NCBI RefSeq assembly: GCF_023546765.1
Contig: NZ_CP097484.1
Span: 4,124,001 to 4,188,000, forward strand
Source: Methylobacterium tardum
GTDB lineage: Bacteria; Pseudomonadota; Alphaproteobacteria; Rhizobiales; Beijerinckiaceae
Direction: 5' to 3'
Length of the DNA: 64,000 nt
Shown: one piece after another, positions 1 to 8,284 of the stretch
How positions within the stretch are numbered: the stretch's first letter is position 1
How the letters are laid out: every line of letters starts with the position of its first letter
Translations under genes and position numbers: made by a program
Notes under the pieces: model-generated
Database searches by the model: none
Told to the model about the DNA's origin: nothing
The model's input: the letters and a program-made list of their open reading frames with translations, nothing else

Positions 1-974
1 TTCTGGTGGTCGACCTCCTCGACATCGGCGCCAAGCCCGAGAGCCAGTGGGGCTTCAACGGCTTCTTCTCCAAGAAGAACGGCGGCGGCTTCCTCACCGA
101 GCACTTCCCGCAGGCCCAGAAGTCGATCTGGGACTTCGAGGGCATGTTCACCAAGTCCCGCCACGTCCCGGGCGTGCGCTTCCCGGGCCTGATCCATCCC
201 GGCCTGATCGGCTGCCTGCCCGATCCCAAGATGCTGGAGACCTGGAACACCCGCGAGAAGGCGCTCTACGACACCAACCCGGAGCGCGTGCCGGCGCTCG
301 CCACCCTGCCCTTCGGCCCGACCGCCCATATGGGGCGGCTCAAGGGCGACGCGAAGGACGCGGCCGCCGCCACCGGCGCCCGCACCGTCCCGCCCCGCGA
401 GCACGGCGGCAATTGCGACATCAAGGATCTGTCGCGCGGCTCGAAGATCTACTTCCCGGTCTACGTGCCCGGCGCCGGCCTCTCCATGGGCGACCTGCAC
501 TTCAGCCAGGGCGACGGCGAGATCACCTTCTGCGGCGCCATCGAGATGGCCGGCTGGGTGCACCTCAAGGTCGAGCTGATCAAGGACGGCATGGCCAAGT
601 ACGGGATCAAGAACCCGATCTTCAAGCCGTCGCCGATCACGCCGAAATACGACGATCACCTGATCTTCGAGGGCATCTCGGTCGACGAGAGCGGCGGCCA
701 GCACTACCTCGACGTCCACATCGCCTACCGGCAGGCCTGCCTGAACGCGATCGAGTATCTCAAGAAGTTCGGCTACTCGGGCGCGCAGGCCTACTCGATC
801 CTCGGCACGGCGCCGGTCCAGGGCCACATCTCGGGCGTCGCCGACATCCCGAATGCCTGCGCGACGCTCTGGATACCGACCAAGATCTTCGAGTTCGACA
901 TCAATCCCGGCGCCGACGGACCGACCAAGTTCCTCGACGGCTCGATCCAGATGCCGCTCTCGCCGGACCTCTGA
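1..974 (+). CDS. fmdA: Formamidase/acetamidase FmdA, 5' end outside window
   Basis: Hydrolyses formamide (and possibly short amides) to ammonia and the acid in the cytoplasm. The frame is open from base 3, so the N-terminus lies before the window; 322 residues are visible from the first possible start at 6, against roughly 400 in the family. Recognisable features are a central HGGN-containing stretch (EHGGNCDI), the VPGAGLSMGDLHFSQGDGE segment typical of the acetamidase/formamidase family, and the conserved C-terminal end. It is followed on the same strand by an fmdB-like gene and the amidase amiE, so an amide-nitrogen operon is likely. The identification is firm; only the start is missing. 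Confidence 0.93.
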   Translation, partial: LVVDLLDIGAKPESQWGFNGFFSKKNGGGFLTEHFPQAQKSIWDFEGMFTKSRHVPGVRFPGLIHPGLIGCLPDPKMLETWNTREKALYDTNPERVPALATLPFGPTAHMGRLKGDAKDAAAATGARTVPPREHGGNCDIKDLSRGSKIYFPVYVPGAGLSMGDLHFSQGDGEITFCGAIEMAGWVHLKVELIKDGMAKYGIKNPIFKPSPITPKYDDHLIFEGISVDESGGQHYLDVHIAYRQACLNAIEYLKKFGYSGAQAYSILGTAPVQGHISGVADIPNACATLWIPTKIFEFDINPGADGPTKFLDGSIQMPLSPDL

Positions 975-1072
975 TCTTCCGGTCGTCCGGTGGGTATTTC
1001 GGTCTCACCGGACGCGACCTGCCCCCTCTCCCGTGCGGGCTACGATGTTCGCACTTCGCGAGCCGGGGCGCT

Positions 1073-1181
1073 CTCTCCCCCCTTGCGGGGAGGAGTTGGA
1101 GGTGGGGGTGGTTCAGGATCGGGCGTTGCGGTGCCTCCTGCTCCACCCCCACCCCTGGCCCCTCCCCGCAAGGGGGAGGGG
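1073..1181 (+). repeat. GC-rich intergenic repeat, copy 1 (family B)
   Basis: A ~110-bp element with complementary ends (CCCCCTTGCGGGGAGG on the left, CCTCCCCGCAAGGGGGAGG on the right) and a core containing GGTGGGGGTGG and CCACCCCCACCCC. The copy at 1587-1695 is its reverse complement. The pair brackets the fmdB-like gene. It is non-coding; the ORFs across it are low-complexity shadows. Confidence 0.8.
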
Positions 1182-1238
1182 ACCCGCGATCCTTCGGCAC
1201 CGTTCGCATTTCTCAAGACCCTGCTGGGAGCACACCCC

Positions 1239-1556
1239 ATGCCCGTCTACGACTACGCCTGCGAGGCCTGCGGCCCGTTCACGGTGATGCGGCCGATGGC
1301 CGAGTTCCGCGATCCGCACGCCTGCCCCGATTGCGGCGGGACGAGTCAGCGGGCTTTCCTCACCGCGCCGCGCATCGCCGGCATGGATGCGGGCCTCAGA
1401 ACCGCCCACGCCACCAACGAGCGCAGCCGCCACGCGCCCAAGCGCTCGGGCAGTCACGGGTCGGGCTGCGGCTGCTGCTCACCCAAGAAGGTGACCACCG
1501 CCCCGGCCGCCGCCAAGAGCTTCCCGAAGGCGCGGCCCTGGATGATCAGCCACTGA
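1239..1556 (+). CDS. fmdB: FmdB-family zinc-ribbon protein
   Basis: A 105-residue small protein. The N-terminus carries a four-cysteine zinc ribbon (C8, C11, C29, C32: CEAC and CPDC), the mark of the FmdB/CxxC_CxxC_SSSS family, which was first named as a putative regulator next to formamidase genes. A second Cys cluster, CGCC, lies near residue 80 before a Lys/Pro-rich tail ending in RPWMISH. The ATG at 1239 is chosen because MPVYDYAC is the family's usual beginning and GGGAG lies 8 bases upstream; the frame is open further upstream only through repeat DNA. It sits between fmdA and amiE. Its molecular role is not established. Confidence 0.88.
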   Translation: MPVYDYACEACGPFTVMRPMAEFRDPHACPDCGGTSQRAFLTAPRIAGMDAGLRTAHATNERSRHAPKRSGSHGSGCGCCSPKKVTTAPAAAKSFPKARPWMISH

Positions 1557-1586
1557 GCCGGACAGGCGGACTGCGCGCACCATCGT

Positions 1587-1695
1587 TCCCCTCCCCCTGT
1601 GGGGAGGGGCCAGGGGTGGGGGTGGTGCAGAAGGCACCGCAGCGCTCGATCCTGCTCAACCCCCACCTCCAACTCCTCCCCACAAGGGGGAGGAG
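1587..1695 (-). repeat. GC-rich intergenic repeat, copy 2 (family B, inverted)
   Basis: Reverse complement of the element at 1073-1181, with about 90% identity by eye. It begins CCCCTCCCCCTGTGGGGAGG and ends CTCCTCCCCACAAGGGGGAG. It lies between fmdB and the ribosome-binding site of amiE. Confidence 0.8.
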
Positions 1696-1739
1696 AGCGC
1701 GTCAGCGCTGGAAATCCACGGTCAGGAGGACATCACGCC

Positions 1740-2795
1740 ATGATGCACGGAGACATCTCGTCCAGCCAGGACAGCGTCGGCGTCGCCGTCGTGAACTACA
1801 AGATGCCGCGCCTGCACACCCGCGCGGAGGTGCTGGAGAACGCCAAGGCGATCGGCAAGATGATCGTCGGGATGAAGACCGGCCTGCCCGGCCTCGACCT
1901 CGTGATCTTCCCCGAATACTCAACCCACGGCATCATGTACGACGCCGCCGAGATGTACGAGACCGCCTCGACGGTCCCGGGCGCGGAGACCGAGGTGTTC
2001 GCGGCGGCCTGCCGGGAGGCCAAGGTCTGGGGCGTGTTCTCCCTCACCGGCGAGCGCCACGAGGAGCACCCGCACAAGGCGCCCTACAACACCCTGATCC
2101 TGATGAACGACCAGGGCGAGATCGTCCAGAAGTACCGCAAGATCATGCCCTGGACGCCGATCGAGGGCTGGTATCCGGGCGACCGCACCTACGTGTCGGA
2201 CGGGCCGAAGGGGCTGAAGATCAGCCTGATCATCTGCGACGACGGCAATTATCCCGAGATCTGGCGCGACTGCGCGATGCGGGGCGCCGAGCTGATCATC
2301 CGCTGCCAGGGCTACATGTACCCGGCCAAGGAGCAGCAGGTCGTCATCTCGAAGGCGATGGCGTTCGCCAACAACACCTACGTGGCGGTGGCCAACGCGG
2401 CGGGCTTCGACGGCGTCTACACGTATTTCGGCCACTCGGCGATCATCGGCTTCGACGGTCGGACGCTCGGCGAGTGCGGCGAGGAGGAGATGGGCATCCA
2501 GTACGCCGCCCTCTCCAAGTTCCTGATCCGGGATTTCCGCGCCCACGGCCAATCGGAGAACCACCTCTTCAAGCTCCTGCACCGCGGATACACGGGCATG
2601 ATCAACTCGAAGGAGAACCGGCACGGGATGTCGGAATGCCCCTACGACTTCTACCGGCGCTGGATCGAGGATCCCGACGGAACCCGCGACGCCGTCCGGG
2701 CCATTACCCGTCAGAGCGTCGGCACGGAGGAATGCCCGATCGAGGGCATCCCGTTCGTGGGCAAGGGCCAGGGTGCGCCCGACCCGGCGCGCTGA
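1740..2795 (+). CDS. amiE: Aliphatic amidase AmiE
   Basis: Cytoplasmic nitrilase-superfamily enzyme that hydrolyses short aliphatic amides such as acetamide and propionamide to the acid and ammonia. It is 351 residues long and collinear with Pseudomonas AmiE, including the start MMHGDISSS. The catalytic triad is in register: E59 (FPEYS), K134 (KYRK) and C166 (IICDDGN). The start at 1740 is supported by AGGAGG at 1724-1729; a second ATG follows directly. Downstream of formamidase and fmdB, it points to an operon that extracts ammonia from amides. H. pylori AmiF is the alternative family member, but the HHEEHP-type region and the C-terminus fit AmiE better. Confidence 0.95.
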   Translation: MMHGDISSSQDSVGVAVVNYKMPRLHTRAEVLENAKAIGKMIVGMKTGLPGLDLVIFPEYSTHGIMYDAAEMYETASTVPGAETEVFAAACREAKVWGVFSLTGERHEEHPHKAPYNTLILMNDQGEIVQKYRKIMPWTPIEGWYPGDRTYVSDGPKGLKISLIICDDGNYPEIWRDCAMRGAELIIRCQGYMYPAKEQQVVISKAMAFANNTYVAVANAAGFDGVYTYFGHSAIIGFDGRTLGECGEEEMGIQYAALSKFLIRDFRAHGQSENHLFKLLHRGYTGMINSKENRHGMSECPYDFYRRWIEDPDGTRDAVRAITRQSVGTEECPIEGIPFVGKGQGAPDPAR

Positions 2796-2852
2796 TCGCC
2801 GGGCAGGCGCCGCGGGGGGCGGCCCTGGGCCGGACATTGGACCAGGAGACCC

Positions 2853-3421
2853 ATGGACACGACTCCCTCGGCCCCACCGCCTTCCGGGCCCCCGCGGTGC
2901 TGCTCTCCGGCCCGGTCGACTACGACATGTACAAGGATTTCCGCCGCCAGCTCGGCGCGGCGGCGGACCGCGAGATCGTCGTGATCGAGCTGACGACGCT
3001 CGGCGGCGATCCGGAGGTCGCCCGGATGATGGGCGAGGATATCCGCTTCAACAGCGCGATGGACCCGAACCGGCGGTTCGTGTTCCTCGGCAAGGCGGCG
3101 ATCTACTCGGCCGGCACGACCTTCATGAGCTTCTTCGCCCGGCAGAACCGCTACCTGACCTGCGGCACGCGCCTGATGATCCACGAGCGCAAGATGAACA
3201 AGCAGCTCCAGGTCGAGGGGCCGCTCACCACCTGCATCGCCTCCGTGAAGGCGACGCTCAACGAGATCCTGTGCTCGATCGAGATCCAGAACGAGGGTTT
3301 CGCCAACCTCGTCGCGGGCTCGGACGTCACCCTCGACGAGGTGCTCGAGAAGGCACCGTCGAACTGGTACCTTGAGGCCGAGGAGGCCAAGCGGCGCGGC
3401 CTGATCGAGGCGGTCATCTGA
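2853..3421 (+). CDS. Clp-fold serine protease-like protein (possible N-terminal frameshift)
   Basis: Resembles the ClpP/S14 family. The body reads LSGPVDYDMYKDF, then TTLGGDPEVARMMGEDI, a nucleophile-like elbow IYSAGTTFM and LMIHER, matching the ClpP serine and histidine regions. The likely start is the ATG at 2853 (AGGAG at 2844-2848), but that frame (MDTTPSAPPPSG) leaves the conserved frame at the GGGCCCCC run 2886-2893. Adding one base there gives one continuous 189-residue protein. If the sequence is correct, the conserved frame must start at TTG 2837 or GTG 2897. It follows amiE by 57 bases. The role in an amide operon is unknown, and it has no ATPase partner nearby. Confidence 0.75.
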
Positions 3422-3432
3422 GCCTGAGCCGC

Positions 3433-3523
3433 GCCCTTGCGAACGCAGTGAAGCAAACCGGGGCAGCGCGACACCGGCGAGCGTGGCGCTGCTGGATTGT
3501 TTCGCCTTGCTCGCAAAGACGGC
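3433..3523 (+). repeat. Intergenic palindromic repeat family A, copy 1
   Basis: A ~90-bp element with complementary ends: CCTTGCGAACGCAGTGAAGC on the left, GTTTCGCCTTGCTCGCAAAG on the right. It lies between convergent genes, and five more copies occur in the window (11269, 19759, 34628, 53151, 56973). Confidence 0.75.
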
Positions 3524-3529
3524 AAGCCC

Positions 3530-4378
3530 TCACGTCTCCGGGTAATCGGCCCCGAGGCTGGTCTCGCGCCATGCCTCGATCTCGGCGAGACGCTGCTTCA
3601 GCCGGCTCGTGACTGCGTCGTAGCCCCAGGCGCCGAGGACGAGGTGGCGCGGTGGGTTCTCCATCTCGGTCACCCGGATCATCGCCTCGCCGGCCCGCAC
3701 CGGATCGCCCGCCTGGGTGCCGCTCTTCTCCGACGTCGCCTTGAGTCGCGCGCCGGCGGTCTCGGCGTAGTCGGCGATCGCGTTCGGCGTCTGGATCAGG
3801 GAGCGCCCGGCCCAGTCGGTGCGGAACGGGCCCGGCTCGATGCAGGTCACGCGGATCCCGAGCGGTGCCACCTCGGCGGCGAGGGAATCCGAGAACCCTT
3901 CGACGGCGTGCTTGGTCGCCGCGTAGTAGCCCGAGGCCGGGAAGCCGACGAAACCCGCCACCGAGGTGATGTTGAGGATGTGGCCGGAGCGCTGCGCCCG
4001 CATGACCGGCAGCACGGCCCGGGTCAGCGCGAACAGGCCGAAGACGTTGGCGTCGAACTGGGCGCGGATCTTGTCCTCCTCGCCCTCCTCGATGGAGGAT
4101 TGATATCCATAGCCGGCGTTGTTCACCAGTACGTCGACCCGGCCGAACCTGTCCTGCGCGGCGCGGAGGGATGCGGCGATCTGATCGGCTTCGGTCACGT
4201 CGAGGGATAGGGCCAGAACCCGGTCCTCGGCGCCCTCAGCCAGGTCGGCAACCTTGGTGCGGTCGCGCGCCGTCACGACCGCCCGCCAGCCGCGCCCGAT
4301 GACAAGCCGGGCGAGCTCCCGGCCGAAGCCGGTGGAGCAGCCGGTGATGAACCAGACCGGATTGCTGTTCTGCGTCAT
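3530..4378 (-). CDS. Short-chain dehydrogenase/reductase (SDR)
   Basis: A 282-residue classical SDR, NAD(P)-dependent and cytoplasmic. The Rossmann motif TGCSTGFG is at 12-19, NNAG at 86-89, and the catalytic S139, Y152 and K156 (YAATK) are present. The family is close to oxidoreductases that carry an extended C-terminus ending in an H-LVLG-type segment; the substrate cannot be read from sequence. It is transcribed after the di-haem cytochrome gene with a 27-base gap and could share its transcript. Confidence 0.88.
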   Translation of the reverse strand: MTQNSNPVWFITGCSTGFGRELARLVIGRGWRAVVTARDRTKVADLAEGAEDRVLALSLDVTEADQIAASLRAAQDRFGRVDVLVNNAGYGYQSSIEEGEEDKIRAQFDANVFGLFALTRAVLPVMRAQRSGHILNITSVAGFVGFPASGYYAATKHAVEGFSDSLAAEVAPLGIRVTCIEPGPFRTDWAGRSLIQTPNAIADYAETAGARLKATSEKSGTQAGDPVRAGEAMIRVTEMENPPRHLVLGAWGYDAVTSRLKQRLAEIEAWRETSLGADYPET

Positions 4379-4405
4379 GGGAGATCCTGAACTCGGGCGG
4401 CGGGG

Positions 4406-6367
4406 TCAAGGCGTCGCGGCCGGCTCGGTCAGGCGATCGACCGAGAGAAGGTAGGCGATCAGCGCCGTCTGCTCCTCCGGGGAGACGCCCGAGCCCGCAT
4501 CCGCCCAGAAGGCGTGCCCTCTGCCGGTAACGCGGGCGGTGCACGCTGTATCCGAGGCCGCGTTGGTGGCGATGACCTTCGCCCGCAGGTCCCGGTCGAC
4601 AAGGGCGCGCAGGCTGTTGGCGGGATCCGGTGCGATGCCCTTGTACAGGGTGCCGGGCACGCCGAGCTGCGTATCCGCGTCGCGACCGACCGCCACGCCG
4701 GAATCGTGCAGATAGGGTGCCGTCCAGGCGAGGCCCACGAGGTTCGGCACCTTGTAGCCGCCCTCCGTGCCGCCCTGTCCCCAGGCGAGTTGCACCTGCG
4801 CGAGGGCGTCGCCCGCGAGCGGCACCGGGACGATCACCGGATCGGTCGGCACCGGGAACGGGGTGTCGGTGGCGAATATCGTCGGTGGCGACAGACGCGC
4901 CTCCATCTTGGCGCCCGCCCGCGCCCGGGTCGGCTCGGTGCCGATCTCGGCCTCCGGGACGACCCGATGGTTGGTGAGCGCCGGCCCGGAATGGCAGGTG
5001 CCGCAACCGGCCTTCTCGAACACCGCACGCCCGGCTGTCGCTCTGTCGGCATCCTGCCCGGCCGCAGGCGGGTGCAGCAGGTTCTGAAAGGCCGACATGG
5101 CGTTGTTGGCGTGGTTGACCGGCTCGCCGGGGACCGAGGTGAACAGGCCGTTGTCGGTGACGTAGTTGGTCGCCGGGTCGGTCGGCAGGACCGCGTAGCT
5201 GTTGAGGCCCGGCGAGGCCGGCGTCGGATCGACGCTGTCCAGCACTGCGGACGGGCTCCGGCCGGCATCCGGCTTGTAGCGGAACGCCTCCGTGGCCGCA
5301 CCGCGCAGGACAATGCCGAGATACGTTTCCGGATTCATGCCGAACAGCCACGGCGCAGCGGCGGCGAGCTGGGTCGTGTCGGAATTGGCGGCGTGGACGT
5401 TGTTGTTGAGGGAGGACAGGCCAGCGAAGGGCCCGATCGCCTCGCGCCCACTCCAGCTGTAGGGCTCGCCGTGGGCGGAAAAGCTCGACGGGATCGAGGT
5501 CGGGTTGGTGACCCGGTCGGCGGACGAGTCGAAGCTGCCCGGGGGCCAGCTCGCGACCTGCACCTTGGTGGCCGCCTCGACGGAAGCGGCGTCCGGCAGG
5601 GCCGGTCCCGTGGTGGTCGAACCGGTATGCTGCGGGTCGGCGGAGGGCCGGGCATCGGCCTCCGGCACGCTGGCGTGCATGAAGTAGGCCGAGGAATTCT
5701 TGGCGAGGGCCAGCAGCAGCCCGGCATTGAGGTCGGTGTTCGGCGCGCCTTCCACGACCTTGCCGGTGCCGGGATCGACCGCGGCGTGGCACAAGGCGCA
5801 GGTGATCCCCATGCGCAGGTGCCCGCGGTCGGAGAAGGTCTTGATCCCGATGATGAAGGATCCGCCCTTCGGCACGTCGAGACCGGTCGGGACCAGCTCG
5901 CCCGTCCGGTAGAGGCGGTCGCCGACGCGCACATCCTTGGCCATGGCGACCTGCAGGTTGCCGGTGCCCTGCCCGCCGAGCTTCGCCACCGCCAGGGCCA
6001 CCGCGGTGGGCGTGAGCCCCCCGTCGAGCATGCCCATCACGTCGGTCAGGAAGACCTCGTTGCCGAACGTCTCCTGGTAGAAGGCCTGCCGGCCGCGTTC
6101 GACCATAGCGGGATCGATCGCCACGCTACCGCTGGTCGGCGCGAGCGCCTTCCGCCCGGCCTCGGTGCTGATCAGTCGGTCGGACTCCGCGCGCGAGACC
6201 CGGCGGCCGAGGACGTCGAAGGCGGTCTGGATCGGGTAGCGGTCCGGGTTGAGCAGGTCCGCCCGGTCGGGCATCGGCGCGTAGCTGAAGCGGCCGAGGC
6301 TCAGGGTCACGCCCGCCGCGACGGTCACGAACCCGGCGGCGGTCAGGATGCGGCGCGGCCAACCCAT
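4406..6367 (-). CDS. Di-haem cytochrome c peroxidase-like electron-transfer protein
   Basis: A 653-residue exported protein. An N-terminal hydrophobic segment (residues 8-24) looks like a signal anchor. Two haem c sites are present: CALCH at 190-194 and CGTCH at 455-459. The C-terminal half resembles the MauG/CcpA di-haem peroxidase family (KVPNLVGLAWTAPYLHDSGV), but the protein is about twice the usual length because of a large insert between the haems. It probably acts in the periplasm; the substrate is unknown. No mau or methanol-oxidation genes lie nearby. The 5' neighbour beyond a 139-base gap is an SDR on the same strand. Confidence 0.82.
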   Translation of the reverse strand: MGWPRRILTAAGFVTVAAGVTLSLGRFSYAPMPDRADLLNPDRYPIQTAFDVLGRRVSRAESDRLISTEAGRKALAPTSGSVAIDPAMVERGRQAFYQETFGNEVFLTDVMGMLDGGLTPTAVALAVAKLGGQGTGNLQVAMAKDVRVGDRLYRTGELVPTGLDVPKGGSFIIGIKTFSDRGHLRMGITCALCHAAVDPGTGKVVEGAPNTDLNAGLLLALAKNSSAYFMHASVPEADARPSADPQHTGSTTTGPALPDAASVEAATKVQVASWPPGSFDSSADRVTNPTSIPSSFSAHGEPYSWSGREAIGPFAGLSSLNNNVHAANSDTTQLAAAAPWLFGMNPETYLGIVLRGAATEAFRYKPDAGRSPSAVLDSVDPTPASPGLNSYAVLPTDPATNYVTDNGLFTSVPGEPVNHANNAMSAFQNLLHPPAAGQDADRATAGRAVFEKAGCGTCHSGPALTNHRVVPEAEIGTEPTRARAGAKMEARLSPPTIFATDTPFPVPTDPVIVPVPLAGDALAQVQLAWGQGGTEGGYKVPNLVGLAWTAPYLHDSGVAVGRDADTQLGVPGTLYKGIAPDPANSLRALVDRDLRAKVIATNAASDTACTARVTGRGHAFWADAGSGVSPEEQTALIAYLLSVDRLTEPAATP

Positions 6368-6506
6368 GAACCCTGATCGTCCTTCCCGGCGCCGGCCCGC
6401 GGATATGCGAGGATCGAGGGCCGGGCCCTTAACCGCGGGATACGGCCAGGGTTCATGCCGGCGGCCGGGACGGGGTGTCGCGTCCCGCCCAGCCGGACTT
6501 CAACCG

Positions 6507-7259
6507 TCAGATCTGGATCTGCCCGCCGTCGGCGAACAATTCCACGCCGTTGACGAAGCTCGCCGCGTCCGAGGCCAGGAACAGCACCGCCTCGGCGATC
6601 TCCTCCGGCTGGCCGACGCGCCCGGCCGGGATCTGGCCGGCGAGGTAGTCCTTGGTGGCCGCCGCCTGATCACCGCCGCCGAACAGGTCGTTGAGACCGG
6701 CGGTCTCGGTCACGCCCGGGCTGATCGTGTTGACCCGGATGCGGCGGTCCTTGAGGTCGAGGATCCAGTTCCGCGCGAAGCTCCGTATCGCCGCCTTGGT
6801 GGCTCCGTAGACGCTGAAGGCGGGCGTGCCCGAGCTGCCGGCGGTCGATCCGGTGAGCACGATCACGGCCCCGTCGCGCAGGAGAGGCAGGGCCTTCTGG
6901 ACGGTGAACAGCACGCCCTTCACGTTGGTGTCGAAGGTGCTCTGGTAGTGGGCTTCCGAGATCGCGCCGAGCGGTGCGAATTCACCGCCGCCGGCATTGG
7001 CGTAGACCACGTCGATCTGTGCGTGCTTCTGCTGGACCGCATCGTAGAGGCGGTCGATGTCGGCGAGGTTCGCCATGTCACCCCGCACGCCGGTGATCCG
7101 GCCGCCGATCTGCCTCACCGCTGCGTCGAGCGCCTCCTGTCGGCGCCCGGTGATGAACACCGAGGCGCCCTCGGTGGCGAAGGCCTTGGCGGCGGCGAGC
7201 CCGATACCGCTGGTGCCGCCGGTCACCACCACGACCTTGTCCTGAAACCTGCCGGTCAT
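6507..7259 (-). CDS. Short-chain dehydrogenase, divergent from LysR regulator
   Basis: A 250-residue classical SDR with TGGTSGIG at 13-20, NAGG at 88-91, and S138, Y151, K155 (YGATK). The start is set at 7259 because GGAG stands 6 bases upstream of that ATG; two further in-frame ATGs (7265, 7271) lack a convincing Shine-Dalgarno. The C-terminus ends in NGVELFADGGQIQI, as is typical for FabG-like oxidoreductases. It is divergent from the LysR gene at 7370, the usual arrangement for a regulator and its target. Confidence 0.9.
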   Translation of the reverse strand: MTGRFQDKVVVVTGGTSGIGLAAAKAFATEGASVFITGRRQEALDAAVRQIGGRITGVRGDMANLADIDRLYDAVQQKHAQIDVVYANAGGGEFAPLGAISEAHYQSTFDTNVKGVLFTVQKALPLLRDGAVIVLTGSTAGSSGTPAFSVYGATKAAIRSFARNWILDLKDRRIRVNTISPGVTETAGLNDLFGGGDQAAATKDYLAGQIPAGRVGQPEEIAEAVLFLASDAASFVNGVELFADGGQIQI

Positions 7260-7312
7260 CGTCATCTCCATCGATCGGCGTCGACTGCGCCGCTGCCGAG
7301 AGAGATGCTGAT

Positions 7313-7357
7313 GGAACGATGGTGCCGGTAGACGATAATTTTGGTACTCAGCGTTCC
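7313..7357. promoter_or_regulatory. Candidate operator between SDR and LysR genes
   Basis: GGAACG (7313-7318) and CGTTCC (7352-7357) form an inverted pair in the 110-base divergent gap, around an AT-rich centre (ATAATTTTGG). It could hold the LysR binding site and the two promoters. This is weak evidence: the arms are short and widely spaced. Confidence 0.3.
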
Positions 7358-7369
7358 GTTGGAGGAACG

Positions 7370-8263
7370 ATGAACCGCGCCGACCTCAACGACTACGTCT
7401 ACTTTGCCGAGGTCGTCGCCCATGGCGGCTTCGCTCCTGCGGGCCGCGCGCTCCGTGAGCCCAAATCGAAGCTCAGCCGGCGGGTGGTCGGACTGGAATC
7501 ACGTCTGGGCGTCCGCTTGATCGAGCGGTCGAGCCGGCGCTTCCGGGTCACAGAGGTCGGCCAGAGCTTCTATGAGTGCTGCCGGGCGATCATGCTGGAG
7601 GCCGAGCGGGCCGAGGCGCTGGTCGCCGAGGCCCAGACCGAGCCGCACGGGCTGATCCGCATGAGCTGCCCGACCGGTCTGACCGAGGTCGTCGCCGCGA
7701 CCGTCCGGGGCTTCCTCGCCCGCTATCCGAAGGTGCGGCTGCAGCTGCTGGCCACCGACCGACCTGTGGACCTGATCGAGGAGCGGGTCGACGTGGCGCT
7801 GCGGGTCCGGCGGGAATTGACGAGCGACGCCTCCCTGACCATGCGCTCGCTCGGCCTGTCGCGCTGGATCCTGGTGGCGAGTCCGGCGGTGGCGAGCCGG
7901 ATCGGGCCGGACATCGACGGGCTCGCCGGCGTCCCGACGCTTAGCACGCGCGACGATCCAGGCCCGGTGGAATGGCGGCTCGAACGGGACGACGGGGCGA
8001 CCTACACGCTCCGTCACGAGCCGCGCCTGACCTGCAGCGATTTCGCGGTGCTCTGCGATGCGGCGGCCGTCGGTCTCGGGGTCGGTTTCCTGCCCGACCA
8101 CGCCTGCGCCGATCACATCGCATCCGGGCGGCTGGTCCCCGTCTATCCCGACTGGCGCGGTCAGGCCGGCATCGTCCATCTCGTGTTCACGACGCGGCGC
8201 GGCCTGCCGCCGGCGGTGCGCGTCCTGATCGACCACCTCGCGGCGGCCTTTCCGAAGCTGTGA
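7370..8263 (+). CDS. LysR-family transcriptional regulator
   Basis: A 297-residue regulator with an N-terminal winged helix-turn-helix (about 4-62: DLNDYVYFAEVVAHGGFA, then SRRVVGLESRLGVRLIERS) and a periplasmic-binding-like effector domain (about 90-295). The ATG at 7370 has GGAGG four bases upstream; the longer frame from 7319 lacks one. It is divergent from the SDR at 6507-7259 and probably controls it. The profile resembles the quinone/electrophile-responsive DsdC/QorR-type branch, but the ligand is not predictable. Confidence 0.9.
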   Translation: MNRADLNDYVYFAEVVAHGGFAPAGRALREPKSKLSRRVVGLESRLGVRLIERSSRRFRVTEVGQSFYECCRAIMLEAERAEALVAEAQTEPHGLIRMSCPTGLTEVVAATVRGFLARYPKVRLQLLATDRPVDLIEERVDVALRVRRELTSDASLTMRSLGLSRWILVASPAVASRIGPDIDGLAGVPTLSTRDDPGPVEWRLERDDGATYTLRHEPRLTCSDFAVLCDAAAVGLGVGFLPDHACADHIASGRLVPVYPDWRGQAGIVHLVFTTRRGLPPAVRVLIDHLAAAFPKL

Positions 8264-8284
8264 CCCCGATGCCGGGCGTCCGGC

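Noticed and set aside
1073-1695. Insertion sequence or composite transposon around fmdB
   Set aside because: No transposase, no target-site duplications seen; the repeats are short non-coding elements.
47-3421. 1124-residue open frame on the plus strand
   Set aside because: Arg/Pro/Gly-rich shadow frame running across fmdA, two repeats and amiE; only its last ~190 residues coincide with a real (Clp-like) gene.
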